From positions 40,799,905 to 40,863,904 of the forward strand of contig NC_052354.1 of NCBI RefSeq assembly GCF_009727055.1: a DNA stretch of 64,000 nucleotides, written 5' to 3'. The first letter of the stretch is position 1. Each line of letters begins with the position of its first letter. This stretch comes from Benincasa hispida (lineage: Eukaryota; Streptophyta; Magnoliopsida; Cucurbitales; Cucurbitaceae). The notes beneath the pieces are model-generated. The model was given only the letters and a program-made list of their open reading frames with translations, was not told the DNA's origin and did no database searches. Positions 25,398 to 37,950 of this stretch are shown here, in pieces. Both the position numbers and the translations under genes were made by a program.

Positions 25398-25861
25398 AAT
25401 TTAAGGGAAAATACATTTTTTATCCTTAATTTTTTGGTTTACTTTCTATTTAGTCCATAAATTTCAAAATGTTACATATTTAGTTTTTAAGTTTTGAGTT
25501 TGGTTTTAATTTACTCCTTAGGTTTCGAAATGCTATCATTTTGCATTTTTTATCACTTTCAAAATTAAATCTAAAATTTCATTTCTAATTATTTTTTATT
25601 AATTAATAGAAATTGACGTCGATGATTGAAAGTAAGTATTTAATGAAAAATTGAGGTTAAAAATGTAAAATCTTGAAATCCATGGATCAAATTGAAACAA
25701 AATTCAAATCTCAAGGGTAAAATTGTAACATTTTGAAACTTAATGACTAAATTGAAATAAAACTCAAAACTTAAAGACCAAATGTGAAACATTTTAAAAC
25801 CTAGGGACCAAATAGAAACTAAAGCCAAAACCTAGGGACCAAAAATGTATTATTCCCTTAA
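25398..25861. mobile_element. MITE with 10-bp target duplication
   Basis: A 464-bp segment whose ends are inverted. The left side reads AAGGGAAAATACATTTTTT and then TTTCTATTTAGTCC. The right side in reverse reads AAGGGAATAATACATTTTT and then TTTCTATTTGGTCC. The arms are roughly 75 bases. It is flanked by a perfect direct repeat TTTAATTATT (25388-25397 and 25862-25871). A long inverted repeat plus a 9-10 bp duplication suggests a Mutator-type MITE, although an AT-rich 10-mer can recur by chance. It encodes nothing. Confidence 0.65.
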
Positions 25862-25871
25862 TTTAATTATT

Positions 25872-27575
25872 GGTTACATTCTATTATTTCCATGTTAGCA
25901 TTAAAATAATAAAAATATTATTCTCTTAACGTAACTGACATCAAACTAATGGATAGACCTTTTAAACCTACTTAAAATTTAGAGTTCAAAGAGATCTATT
26001 TTAAAAATTTAATAACCAAATATACCTATTGAAAACATAAAGACCAAAAATATATTTTTTCCTTACAAAAGTTAGGATATTAGATTTGTCACACTATTAT
26101 AATAAGATTATTTTACAAGTGGAAAAAAAAAAAAACAGAAAGCACTGTAACGTTTTAGTTTATGTAATTTAAAATTTATAACATTTTAGTTATTAAATTT
26201 TAATATCTAACAATTTATTAACAAATTACTTTAAATAGCAAAATTGTTTTAAATTGGTTTATTTTGTTAACAATTATTAACAAAATTGTTAGATATTTTA
26301 ATATCTAGCAATTTATTAATATTTTTAGTCTATCAGTGTATTTTATTGATAGACAGTGACCTTTTATTATATTTGTAAACATTTTGATCCATTTTTCTAT
26401 ATTTGAAAATAATTTCAATTTATTCTCTATACTTTAAAATTTATAATAATTTAGTCTTTATCGGGATAAATTTGATAAAAAATAAGTTTGAAATTGATTA
26501 CTTAATGATTTGCTCTTTATTAGGGGTACTAAAAGCATTTGATGACCCACGAAGCGGCATGGGTGGGTTATCAACTCACATAAGTTGGGTTGAGTTCACA
26601 TGAATGAAAACTTTATAGGTCGAGTTGATTTATGAATTCAACAAAAATAACTCGAATTTAATATTAATTTTAAAAAGTATGGTTTTTTCTTATGTATGAT
26701 ACAAATATATATATATATATTATGATTTGATTTAATTTCTTGATTTTTTAAATTATTTATTATCCAACAACTCTTAAAAATAGTTTTTTAAAAATACTTC
26801 TGGAATGAAAAAATTTCTATTAAATAATTAAAAATTAGTTGTCATTCTTAATTTAATATATGAAAATGATTAAATTTAAGTATTACTTATTAACATTTTA
26901 TTTCTTTTTAAAATAAAATTTAAATAATAGCTCCACTAATCCAAACCAACCCAATCCGGTGTTTCATGATCAAGTTCATTATTTTATAAAAGTTGTTTGG
27001 ATCAAAGAAACTTACAATACGAACAATTATTTGGATTGAAAAAACTCACAACAGGAACCATTGAGTTATATAAGAAAGACTTCAACCAACTCAACCCACA
27101 AACATCATTAGTCTTTATATTTTATAAACAAGGATTCTTCAAGGACCAAATTGTTATTTTCTTGAAAGTTTAAAGATCAAAAATGGTTTTAAGCCTTCTT
27201 TTACTAAGGATTTGAAATACGATGTTAATAATAAGAGAAAGAACGCAATTAGAAATCAATTTAGACTCTCAAAATTTGTTTGAGGTGTTATAAGTTAAAA
27301 TTTTAAATTAATAATTTGTATAAATTAAAACTCAAAATTGAATCAATTTAAACTTTTTTTTTTTTTTTTAGTTATTCATAATTATTTTTACTTTATTTCA
27401 TTCAAGATTACTCTCACGATATACTACTAAGTTAACAGATCACTGATATTAATTTTTTTAAAAAACCATTATTATCCATCTGATTCTCATTTTTTTCTAA
27501 TATTACGTTAACCATAAAGTCTTAATTCACCTATGATAAATTAATTTTTCTATAAAATTAATAATAAAATTTTGT
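25872..27575. other. AT-rich intergenic DNA with inverted repeats
   Basis: No gene supported. An inverted pair around TAAGTTGGGTTGAGTTCAC (about 26582) and CAACCAACTCAACCCAC (about 27085) outlines another decayed transposon of the kind seen at 24830-25240. An AT dinucleotide run lies at about 26706-26720. Fragments of the AATTGATACA family occur near 27270-27360. Confidence 0.45.
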
Positions 27576-27577
27576 GG

Positions 27578-28256
27578 AAAAATATAGAATAATTGTACAG
27601 GACCACCGAAAATGTTAAATGACTCTTTTTTTTTTTTTTTTTTTTTTAGTATCAAATGAAATTCTATCGATGTTATGATTGAGTAAAGTTACGAATATAC
27701 CCTTGATTTTTTTCATTCTTCTTTCCTCATTCTTTTCCCGTGCGATCATAACTTCTTTGGCAGACTAACTTTGTTGAAACTATTTTTTCTCCTCTCTTTC
27801 CTTATTTTTCTTCTTTTTTGACGGACCAACTTCGCCGAAAACTCTTTTCTTTTCTTTTATTTTTCCTCTTTCATTCTTCTTCTTCTCTAGTAATGAGCCC
27901 TTCCCAACTTGACCGATAACATTCCAAATTCACGAGCATAAACACAGAAGAAAAGAAAGAGGTGAAGAATGTGTAATGAAGAGAATAGCATGCGGAGAGA
28001 AAGGAAGGGATGAGTGAAGGGAAGTGAAGGAGAGGAGGGTGAGAACAACAAGAGTGAGAAAGACCAAGATAGAGAGCGAGAGCGAGAGATATAGAAAGAG
28101 AATAGTGATTTGAGTGAGAAAAAGAAGAGTGAGGTGAGATTAAGAGAAAAATGACTTTCCTACATGCGCGCAAGTATATTTTGGTAATTTCACATGAATT
28201 TAACGTCGGCAAAAGACCATTCGACATTTTTTAATTTGGATAATTTAATATTCTTA
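27578..28256. mobile_element. Possible small non-autonomous MULE (element C)
   Basis: Left (about 27578-27710) and right (about 28140-28256) sides match imperfectly when one is inverted: AAAATGTTAAATGACTC against AAAATGTCGAATGGTC, and AGTTACGAATATACCCTTG against AAATTACCAAAATATACTTG. The middle is T- and CT-rich on the plus strand and encodes only low-complexity peptide. It abuts element A. Ends and target duplication are not resolved. Confidence 0.35.
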
Positions 28257-28950
28257 GCCAAAATTTTGGGTTATTTAGATTTGTGGGGTGGTTTTTAAAT
28301 TTAATTAAGGAAAAGGAGTATTTTGAAGTTATTTAGGGGAAAAATGTTCTTTTTTTGTCCCCAATGTGTCTCTAGAAGAGACGCATTCGCTAATATTTTA
28401 TTATTTTTTTCGACTGAAGAGACACATTTATTTTTTTAAAAAAAGGATGCGTAACTTCAAGAGACGCATTCCCCTAAAAAAAATAATAAAATAATTTGAA
28501 ACCCAACTCTTTAATTAATAAAATAATAAAATATTTTTACTTTTATTTTTTTTCATTCTTTTATCAATCTGAAACTAACTCTTTCATTATTTATGTTTTT
28601 TTTACAGTTAATAATATTTTATTTGTTTAATTCTAAATCATTGTTACCTAAAATCAACTATCGCACTAATCTCGTTTTTTATTTTGATAGTAATATTATT
28701 AGTTTCTTAACAGTATAAACAATAATGTTATTTAGAGATTAAGAAATTTCTATGGTTGATTTGATATACTCAATATTAATTTTTAATTTCAAATTATTGT
28801 TTTGTTTAAAGTTGTTAGAAACTTATACAAAAATATAGATATTAACTTTCGATTATTGTATTTCAAGGTTCTTTAGGATATGTTGTAGACTGCAAGTGCA
28901 TTTTCGTAATTGAATTTCATTAATAAATTTAATCATATGTACAGTGTTCT

Positions 28951-31000
28951 TTATTCACGACTGGAAGAAGATCCTCTATTATGCCTAGATCGATCATGTT
29001 GAGTCACATAGTGTCCACGATCGCCACGCCCTCTTACACTTGATGATTGACTTTCCTCTGCAAAGTGTATACCTTTATTGCATAGTTGATCACATACTGG
29101 TCATGGACATTTGGATGGACATGTGAAATTTTTCCTTCTTCTATACTTAATGTACTGAGGGTTGTTGGAAAATTCAAATGTTGAGGGAGAGGAGATCATG
29201 GAAGTATGTGTAAAATGATTGAATGGTGTTGTTGGATATTCATTCCGAACATTAGGTCGAATAGGAACATCTTCGTGTCTTGTTGGATTACTTCGTTTTT
29301 CCATTGGAACATCACCATCGAAATATCACACTCGATATATAGAGGTGAGTTTACGCAAGGCTCTTTGAGCAGATAATGGCAAATTTGGAAGCTCGGCCTG
29401 AAAAAGAATCAAATAACAAGTTAATGACTTAAAAATTTATTTTGGTGTGCAATTTAGAAATAAAATCAAACAATTCTAGTAAACAATAAACTCATACCAA
29501 CAAGTGATAGGCCCTTGCTTTAGTTATGTACCGCCTGCACATAGTGGAATACCATTCAATATATCCAGGCTCGGCACCTACACCGTTGTTAATAGAAGGT
29601 CCATTAACAACCAAACTCTGTCGATTTTCCCATATTGAAATTTGAGGAGCCAAATATGCAATATAGTCTCGCTTATGTCCGCACTTTAGATCGTGTGAAT
29701 GAAGTCGGGCGTCTATGTTGCAAGGTTGAGGAATTTGTTGCAACATCCCACATTGACGCATCACACGATCTGGGTGATGTCACTCCACAACAAAGAAGCA
29801 TAGGAGTGGACATCTGGATGTCCATATCTCATTACCATCGAGACAGTATGGCGGCAATAGTTGGATAAGATGATTATATGGCTCCCAAATAATCTGCATG
29901 CATATGTGTCAAAATATGAATTAACCAGAAGATTGAAACATTATGAATATATGATATATGAATGAATAAAATATTACTTGGTTAGGCATATGTGTATAGT
30001 ATGTGCCTATAATGTACTAGAACATGCGTCGGTACTCTAATTACAGAATAGTTGTCATTCCATCTACAACAATCACAAGTTGAATTTTAGTTATTAGTAT
30101 TTCATAATGAACACAACAATAATGAGGTAAATATGTTTACCTTACTGCAAGTGGTATGTCACCTAAGTTGTTCTCGTATCTATGGAGTTGTCGAGATGTT
30201 AGAAGAGAAAATCGATCCCATGCCCAAATTTGTAGAAATAGAAGTAGGCATGCAATGTCTTTTCCATCTATAACTGCACCCTTGCATAGTTGCCCATACA
30301 ACCATGCAAGACATCCAGTGCCCCAACTGTAAGTCCCGGCAACATCAAAATCTACCAAAAGAGGAAGATACATCAAGCTGCTGTTGGATTTGTCGGGAAA
30401 TACCAATCCTCCAATCAATGTGAGAATATATGCTCGAGCATATTGTTGCAGGTCCTCTTTATCTACATGGTCTGGTAGATGAGCCAAGTTGTTAAATTGA
30501 TCAGCTAATCATGACAGGCTTAGACGACCTCCCTTAAGAACGACGTCATTCGTGGTTACGCCTAAAAGAATGGCACAAAGTTGTTTCCAGTCATAATTTA
30601 GAGACCTGATCAATGGTCTTCCATTAATCGGGAGTCCAAATCGGATAGCTACATCTTGAAGTGTAATTGTACACTCTCCATGCAACATGAGGAAAGTGTG
30701 TGTCTCCTGCCGTCATCGTTCCACTAATATCGTTATCAAATGCTAGTCTAGTTGTATAAATTTTATATAAGAGACTCCGTATAATCCTGCAGCTCATAGT
30801 TAGTTCATATACGAGGGTCTTGGTTCTCGTGCCTTCGAATGACAGTCTCTCTTCGCCGACAATGCATTGCATCGATATGCTCGTCTTCCCAAACAGCCTC
30901 GGATCTATGGCCGCACTGTAAGTACAAAACCGAGTGTTGTATGGCCCTGTGGTAACATCCCCGTTCATCTGATCCCATAAAAACAATATTAATGCATCAC
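28951..31000 (-). pseudogene. Plant mobile domain (PMD) protein, decayed
   Basis: The minus strand encodes a PMD protein of the MAIN/MAIL1 or 'phosphatase 7 long form homolog' type. In order: HRSEAVWEDEHIDA (near 30900), a GLYGVSYIKFIQLD block, ETHTFLMLHGECTITLQDVA (near 30690), the ARAYILTLIGGLVFPDKSNS block (near 30400), a GTYSWGTGCLAWLY block, then VEWHHPDRVMRQCG-type sequence (near 29750) and a basic RGRGDRGHYV tail ending at 28951. Several introns with good splice sites separate the parts (near 29410-29490 and 29890-30140). It is broken by a frameshift between the HRSEA and GLYG blocks. It also has three stops where tryptophan is expected: TAG 30743-30745, TGA 30713-30715 and TGA 30509-30511. 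Host PMD proteins act in gene and TE silencing; the role of TE-borne copies is unknown. Confidence 0.8.
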
Positions 31001-31159
31001 AAAGTCCATCGATTAATGTGTTGAAGTCAACTTGACGATGTATGTTTATATGAAGAGATGGCTGCCTATAATATTCTATCCCGTTTGGCCCATTAACAAT
31101 ATTTCCATGCATATAACATAAAAATTCCACAACGTCGTAGTTTGGCCAATGCAATCATA

Positions 31160-33356
31160 TATTTATTATAATATATGTAAGTATATATTAGGCCAACTAT
31201 ATTAATGTGTTATTACTATTTGTATAAAGGAATGTTTTTTTTTTTAAAAAAATAATATCTACCTTCAAACAAAATAATAATAAAAAGTAGTTATAAAATC
31301 ATGATAAATATTGTTACTAAAGACATGCATCATCATTTGATCATAAATCAATGATAAATATTCTTTTATATTGACATGAATATTTGTTCTTTAATCATCA
31401 TAAAATTTACAATATTAAGGTGAATAATCCAAAATAATTTGACTAGATAAACAGTAAACATAACAACAACAACATAATATTAGTAACAATAACATTAACA
31501 TTAACATTCAAACATTCAATATTCAACAATCAATACATCATTCCAAATAATAGTAAATAACTATATAGATAACCTTTGAATGACTTGATTGTAAAATTTT
31601 CTCAAAAATAATAGCTACTGTCAATACAAAATTGGACACATTTTACATTTTTGTATCATTTCATAAATAAAACGTCCAATTAACCGACTATAAAATAAAT
31701 TCTTCAATTAATCCACTATAAAATTAAGTCTCCAATTAATGCACTATGAAATAAATTATCCAATTAATTAATTATAAAATAAAAAGTTTTAGTTTAAATC
31801 CAATACCACTATTAACTTTAAATTATTTCTTTAATTTGTTTTAGTTTTTTTTTATTTTCTCCACAAAATAAAGTAATATCACTATTTTTTTTCCATTAGG
31901 AACATATTCTTAATTTTACATTAAAAACTACTAATAAATTTTAAAATTTTGGCAAAATGAAAAAAGATTTAATATAAATTTTACATTTAAAAAAAATTAT
32001 TTCTTTTTCATTAAGAACATATTTAAATACCTATTTTTAGATCTTGTTAAAATTTTCTTTGAACGTGAATTAAAGACAATTTTTTATTTTTAAAAATTTG
32101 AGTTAGATTATTTTTACTAAAAGTGTGAACAAAAACATTATTTTTACTATGTAATATGTTTTTTTTTATTAATGATTTTTTTATATGTTTAAACATAAAT
32201 AATTTGAGACTATGATGTAATATTTTAAAAATCTAGTTGAACATTCTAAATTATATTTTAAAAATAATTATCATTTGATATGCATAAGAAATATTATTTG
32301 GTTTTTATTCAGATGTTCAAGATTTTCTTTTCAAGATTTTCTCAACGATAATAACGAAGCATACGAAGACTCACATTGAATTCTTTTTCAAATTTCAACC
32401 ATTGTTAACGATTTCATTTGGATAGACTTGGTTAGAAAATTTATGCTTCTTTTAGAATAAAGTGTGAGTGGTTTGATTCCATTTAAAATCACCTCAATAA
32501 AATTTTTCATTCTAAAAAAAACCACCAAATTAGCAATAAAATTGCAAGATAATTATTTTTAAATAAGTAGATAAAAACCAAAGAAGACATACTCACAGTT
32601 TATTATATTTAACCAAAGAAGACATACTCATTTTAATAACCAAATACCAACCAGAAAAGCAACAATAGAGTACCAACCAAATACCAAATACTGAATACCA
32701 ACCAGCAGTAAAACGGACTACATTAAAGTTTATTGTATTTATTAGAGTTATTTTTAAAACTTAACTGCAACATATATAACACAATGTTAATCACATATGA
32801 TTCTCCCTTATGATAACCCATTATAAAAAATATATCAACTTATTAAAAGAAAAATATTGCACCTTATCAAAAAAAACTTTGAATAATGGTTTATAGAATT
32901 TTTCTTCAATATAATATCCATGGTAAACAAAATAAACATTAAAAAAATTAGTAAAAATTATCAAAAACTTAATTCTTTGTTAAATAACAAAAGTATATCA
33001 ACTTACTAAATAAAATACTACACTAAAACAAATTAATAATATGAAGGTGGAATTGAAGGTAGAAGATGATCGGTATTTGAAAATAAATGAAGAAGGTGGA
33101 AGAAATGAAGGGAATTTTGTTTTGGGTGAAGATGAAATGAGGGCTTCGGTGTAGGGGAAGATAAATTCGGTGAAGGGGAAGATGAATTTGTCTATTAAAG
33201 GGAAGCGGGTTTTTTATGGTGGAAGGAGTCGGAAGAAGACAAAAATGGACAGACGCATTCAGAGTGAGTTGACAACTCCTCTAACGCGCGTCGCACGGTC
33301 AGAATGCATTTGTTCATATATATTTAATGCGGAGAAAAAACATAATAAATTTTTAA
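31160..33356. other. Non-coding interior of element A
   Basis: AT-rich DNA between the PMD gene and the right TIR of element A. It includes AAC/AACATT microsatellite stretches near 31459-31530 and a purine-rich block (33040-33250) with GAAGGTGGAAG and GGGGAAGATGAAT words. No transposase remnant was recognised on either strand. Confidence 0.5.
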
Positions 33357-34018
33357 AAAAATTAATAAAATATTGGCGAATGCGTCTTTTCAAGAGACGC
33401 ATTCGGATGGGAACAAAAAAGAACCATTTTCCCCTAAATAACTTCAAAATACCCATTTTCCATAATTAAATTTCAAAACCATCCCACAAATCTAAATAAC
33501 CCAAAATTTTGGATCATTTAACATTTTTGACCCAATTTTTAGGTCATATCATTTTAATCTCAATAGATTTTTTTTTTAAATAATATTTTTTAATATATAA
33601 TGACAAAAATAAGGTAAGATAGGAACTTTTTTTAAGAATAGGTGTTTGGGAAAACTATTGATAAAATTGGAGTAGTGAAATCGTGTACAGGGTATACGAT
33701 TGCCATATGGTAAACTCGTGTACCCAATACACAAGTACCATTTAATCCAGTCAGCACCACGTCGGTTGACTGATTGACCGGTCAAATGCAAACTTGTGGA
33801 TCCAGTCCACGATTTGCTTTTTTTTTTTTTTTTTTTAAATGCGTTGACTAATTTTTTTTTAATTGTAGATGTATAACAAAAGACTTTAAGAATGAGTCCA
33901 CAAATTCCTTCATTATTAAACTTAATTATATATTTAATCTACAATGAAAACATCTTGCACTCATATGAAAAAAAAATGTCATGATATTAAAGAATATTTA
34001 CAATTTGAAAATGAAAGT

Positions 34019-35757
34019 TTACATGAAATTTAAAAACGACCCCTGGCCCTTACCCCTCGTGGGGTTGCCTTCGTGTCCCTCTAAATTAGGTTCACCCCTT
34101 GTCGCTGTCGTCTATGGCGAATACGTCTTTGATCGGTGTTAGCAACATTGAATCGTTTGTTTGTTGAATAATACCTTCTACGTTGACCAATGTTTGCTGA
34201 CACATTGAACCCAAGTTTGGTAAGTTGTTCTGTACTGAATATTGTTGAACATCGTCGATAAAATTATTTTGTACAATAAAAAAATAAATATTAAACAATA
34301 TTCATATTATATATATGGAAAATATCTGATTTTAAATCTCTTACCATAATAGTAAGTGCCGTCAGGTGTGATAAATCGCCTCGTGATTGAATTGTACAAG
34401 GAAAAGTAGTCGCCTGATACAGCTGACCCATTTGTTAATTCTCCTTGTGCACAATGATCATGTCATTCATGCCAGTAGAATAAATATTCCGCAGAGATTC
34501 GACGTCAGTCTTGGTTGTGTTTACCTCTCAAATCGATATGGTGCTGAGAGTGTATAGAACAACGAAGGTATTGTTTGTCGCAGACCGAACTGTCTCAACA
34601 CACGATCTGAATGATGACACTCTACTATATGGAAGCATATAAGAAGGCTAACGATTAACCAGATGTCTTCACCATCACGACAATAATCAGGTAAGAATGA
34701 CCAAATCTATTGTGTGTATGACGTCCAAATAATATGACAAAAAAATAATAATAAGTATACATCTAAAATGTTTTAAATATTCATTTATATATACATTTGC
34801 TACCTGATTGTGCATCAGTATGTTAAATATTTTTGTGTACACGAGTAACATATTTGCTGATCGTTCAGAGGCAGCTAATACACCACACCATCTAAAATTA
34901 TAAAAAATACAATTAATTTATATTCTTACATAAAATGGTAATGAAATAAATATATAAATGAAATAATATCTGGCACTAAGTGAACGATGATCTGGGGTCT
35001 GTAGTTGGATTTGTGGTGCTATAATTGGAAATCTGGCATAAGCCCATACTTGTAGTAGTATCAGTGGCCCCGCTATTTCCAACGCTTGTGCCTTTGAAGC
35101 CCGACAAAGTTCTCTATACAACTATGCAAGACATGCACCACCCCACGAGTACGTACTAACGTGCTCAAAATCAGACAATAGTGGGAGGAACATGAGACGT
35201 ACTAGAGTATTTGACTTGTCAGCAAATAAAAATCCTCCAATAAGCTGCATGATGTATGCTCGTGCATACCTGATGTCATCGGCATCGGGAGGTAATTCTG
35301 GAAACTGGGACGCCAACAAGAGGATACTCAATCTTGATCCTTTCAGATCCTCTGGTAGAACGCCTAAGAGCTCTTCACAAACGTTCTTCCAGTCATACTG
35401 TAGTGAACCTGTCAATGGTTGCCCGTCCACTTGTAACCCAAATTATATGGCAACATCCTGCAGCGTAATCGTACATTCTCCACAAGACAGGTGAAATGTG
35501 TGGGTTTCTGGTCTCTAACGCTCAACTAGAGCAGTAATAAGGTGCCAATCAAGCTTGATAAAACCAATTTTTGCAACCCAAGAAAACCTGCCTGCTGAAC
35601 ATAGGGAATAATGCGGTGATCAAATGGAATAGTATGTTGTGCAGTCGCCTCCCTTCTCCGACAACTCAACACTACAGTGGAAGAACTATCCAATACTGAT
35701 TGTGAACGATGCGTATTTTGTTGGTATAATTGTATAGGATTAGAAGGACCATGCTCC
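34019..35757 (-). pseudogene. PMD protein within MULE B, decayed
   Basis: The reading follows the PMD layout on the minus strand. It has IKLDWHLITALVER (near 35560), ETHTFHLSCGECTITLQDVA (near 35490), GLQVDGQPLTGSLQYDWKNV, ARAYIMQLIGGFLFADKSN (near 35240), STYSWGGACLA, then PEYCRDGEDIW- and VEWHHSDRV-like blocks (34600-34710, partly altered). A DLRGKHNQDWRRI-like block and a basic end with stop at 34019-34021 follow. Breaks include TAG at 35515-35517 and at 35122-35124, both at tryptophan positions, and a TAA just after TLQDVAI. Introns separate the later blocks. It is more diverged from the element A copy than a recent duplicate would be, so the two PMD genes belong to different element lineages. 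Confidence 0.78.
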
Positions 35758-35782
35758 ATTACTTTAAGAAGTTCAAATTACA

Positions 35783-36050
35783 TTATATAATAAAATCCAT
35801 GACATAAAAGATACAATTACATAAATTCATTACATAAAAAAATACAAGTACATAAAATATACAATTACATAAAATGAAACAATTACATAAAAAGTATAAG
35901 TATATAAGAGATACAATTACATGAAAAATATAAATATGTAAAAAATACAAGTACATAAAATATACAATTATATGAAAAATACAAGTACATAAAAAATACA
36001 AGTACATAAAATATACAATTACATAAAAAATATAAGTAAAAAAAATACAT
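35783..36050. repeat. Tandem ACATAAAATATACAATT array
   Basis: About 270 bases of imperfect ~16-18 base units (TACAATTACATAAAA, TACAAGTACATAAAA) lie between the transposase stop codon and the PMD gene of element B. Element D has a similar simple-sequence tract (ATTGTATATTCAATTTTTT units, 62825-62940) just after its transposase stop. Confidence 0.7.
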
Positions 36051-37950
36051 CTAATGACTCGAAGATGAAACACCTAATGTACGTTGTGGACACGTGCGTC
36101 TGTTATGTCCTTCTCTCTTACCAATTGTACATTGCACTTTTTGGCTTGCCTCTCTTAAATCCATTTCATTATGAATGCGCGTACTTTTTGGCTGACCTTG
36201 TTCTCGTAGTAAGTCCGCATTTGGACGAACTTCTATAAATGATAATTCTGACCAATAATCTAGATGTTGAATTGGATGGAAGCGGCCTTCATAACAACGC
36301 TTGAAATTGGACAATTTGTAGCATTCATCAATAAGTGGTATGTATGTCATACACATGTAATTACAAAATGCAATTACATGAAAGCATGGAATCTTGAATG
36401 ACTACCACTTATTGTAAGAACATGTTCCTTCTTTCAAGCTCAAAACTTAGGTGTGTTGTCCTTTATAGGGAGAAATCGTACTTGTGCTAGTTTGTACTTC
36501 AAAAGTTTGACTTTCCTTGTCAATAGATGTCATGTATGTGCAGATGCTCGTTTCTCCACCTCTTAAGTTTTTTTAGGGCATATTCTGTATACATGTCCCC
36601 ATGATCGAGTGCTTCACTGATTTCTTGTCTTCGGCGTTCAAAATACAGTATTGTACGATAGAATGTTAGTCTAACCAAAGAAGTAATTGATAACATTCTA
36701 GCACCTTTGAAAACACCATTCATGCATTCAGCTACATTGCTTGTCATCCACCCATAGCGGTACCCCCGTCATGTGACTGAGTCCATTTTTCCAAGTGAAT
36801 GTCTGAAAAATATTCAAGACATTCAGGGTACAATTGTTTCAATTCTTTCATGCACCGAATGAACTTGCACCTTTGGTGTTAATTTCCTGCCTTAAACACC
36901 AAAATTTTTAGTTGCTTTGATTTGTATTTCGTATTGATATTACTGGCAATATGGTGAAGACAATATCGATGGTACGCTCTAGGTTCACTCCAACCAATTT
37001 CTTCATTATTAATTGCAGCAAGAATACCCTTATATTTATCAGAAATCAAGCAAATACCCTCTCTTTGGGTAACATATTCACGCAATGCCCACAAAAACCA
37101 TGACCAATTGGACGAATGTTTGCATCAATAGATAAGGCGGTCAATAATTTTCCCTTATACTTTCCGTAGAGATGAGTTCCATCGATCTGGATTAATGGCC
37201 TACAATGGTTGAACCCTTCTCTTACGGACTAAAGGACCAAAAAACTTGTCCAAAAATAGTCGTACCTGACACATCAGAGGGAAGGAAAAACCAATTTGTT
37301 TGTGTTCCTAGATTGTAATAAACAAGAGCAATCAACCAATACGTAAGCTCTGAATATGATTTCTCCCAATCACCAAACACAACAATAACGCTTTTCTCTT
37401 GGCTTGCCACACCCGTCTATAATTAACATTATAGCCATATTGTTTTTTAATTGCTTTTAGGAGTAGGGTCATAGGTACTTCTCTAACGAAATTTTGAATT
37501 TCAATACTCATAAAATTTGAATGTGAATGATCCTGTGTCAATTCTGAAAACAAACATGAGTGTTCCCTTGAAGTTTGGTGATTTTGAACATCCCATGAGT
37601 TTTACGCCGACATGCCCGTAACCTCGAAGCACAACCATCAGTCCATGATTTACATGTGACATACCAAGATCTTGATTTGATTCCACTACAACAATTTCGT
37701 AGTGTTCTGTCACACAATATTTTTTCACAGCAAGCTGTAAATCTTCTTTGATATTAAACAACATTCCTTTTTGTATTAAACTACAATTATCTACACCTAT
37801 ATTCTTTTCTTCCAAAGTAGACCTAATTCATACGTTGAATTTGTAATTTCCCAATCTATTTGGATGAACATATCCAATACCAACTGAAGATCATGTTCCT
37901 CACTATTGTCGTTTCCAAATAATTCATCAACTTCAACGTCAATGTCACTA
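36051..37950 (-). pseudogene. MuDR/MURA-type transposase of MULE B, decayed
   Basis: The minus strand shows the expected order of a plant MULE transposase: an acidic N-terminus (to about 37850) and a DNA-binding domain beginning near 37800 (KEDLQLAVKKYCVTEHYEI). The DDE core follows with IQIDGTHLYGKYKGKLL (first Asp, about 37170), LISDKYKGI (second Asp, about 37040), YCLHHIASNI and NVAECMNGVFKGAR (catalytic Glu, about 36730). A SWIM-type zinc finger lies near 36430-36390 and a C-terminal GREGHNRRTCP-like zinc knuckle near 36110. Damage: several frameshifts in the first 400 bases, a deletion or frameshift just after SIDAN (about 37110), a stop and a lost Cys in the SWIM motif. The protein cuts and pastes DNA between MULE TIRs; this copy cannot. 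Confidence 0.85.

Larger units (their letters stand above)
28258..33512 (-). mobile_element. MULE-like element A carrying a PMD gene
   Basis: Long terminal inverted repeats of about 155 bases bound this segment, left 28258-28412 and right about 33357-33512. Both begin CCAAAATTTTGGG and continue GTTATTTAGATTTGTGGG, TTTGAAGTTATTTAGGGG and then GACGCATTCG. Only a plant-mobile-domain gene (minus, 28951-31000) is recognisable inside; no transposase was found. The TIR contains a hairpin, GAATGCGTCTTTT followed by AAGAGACGCATTC (33378-33404). A target duplication could not be fixed. The true outer edge may extend to 33556, because an AAAATGTTAAATGA phrase recurs on the outer side. PMD genes travelling inside MULEs are known in plants. 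Confidence 0.65.

Noticed and set aside
27871..28227. A 118-aa minus-strand protein
   Set aside because: Composition is Ser/Leu/His low-complexity caused by a purine-rich tract inside a probable MITE; no domain and no splice context.
33170..33469. A 99-aa plus-strand basic protein
   Set aside because: It runs into the TIR of element A and is antisense to a similar frame; no conserved motif.
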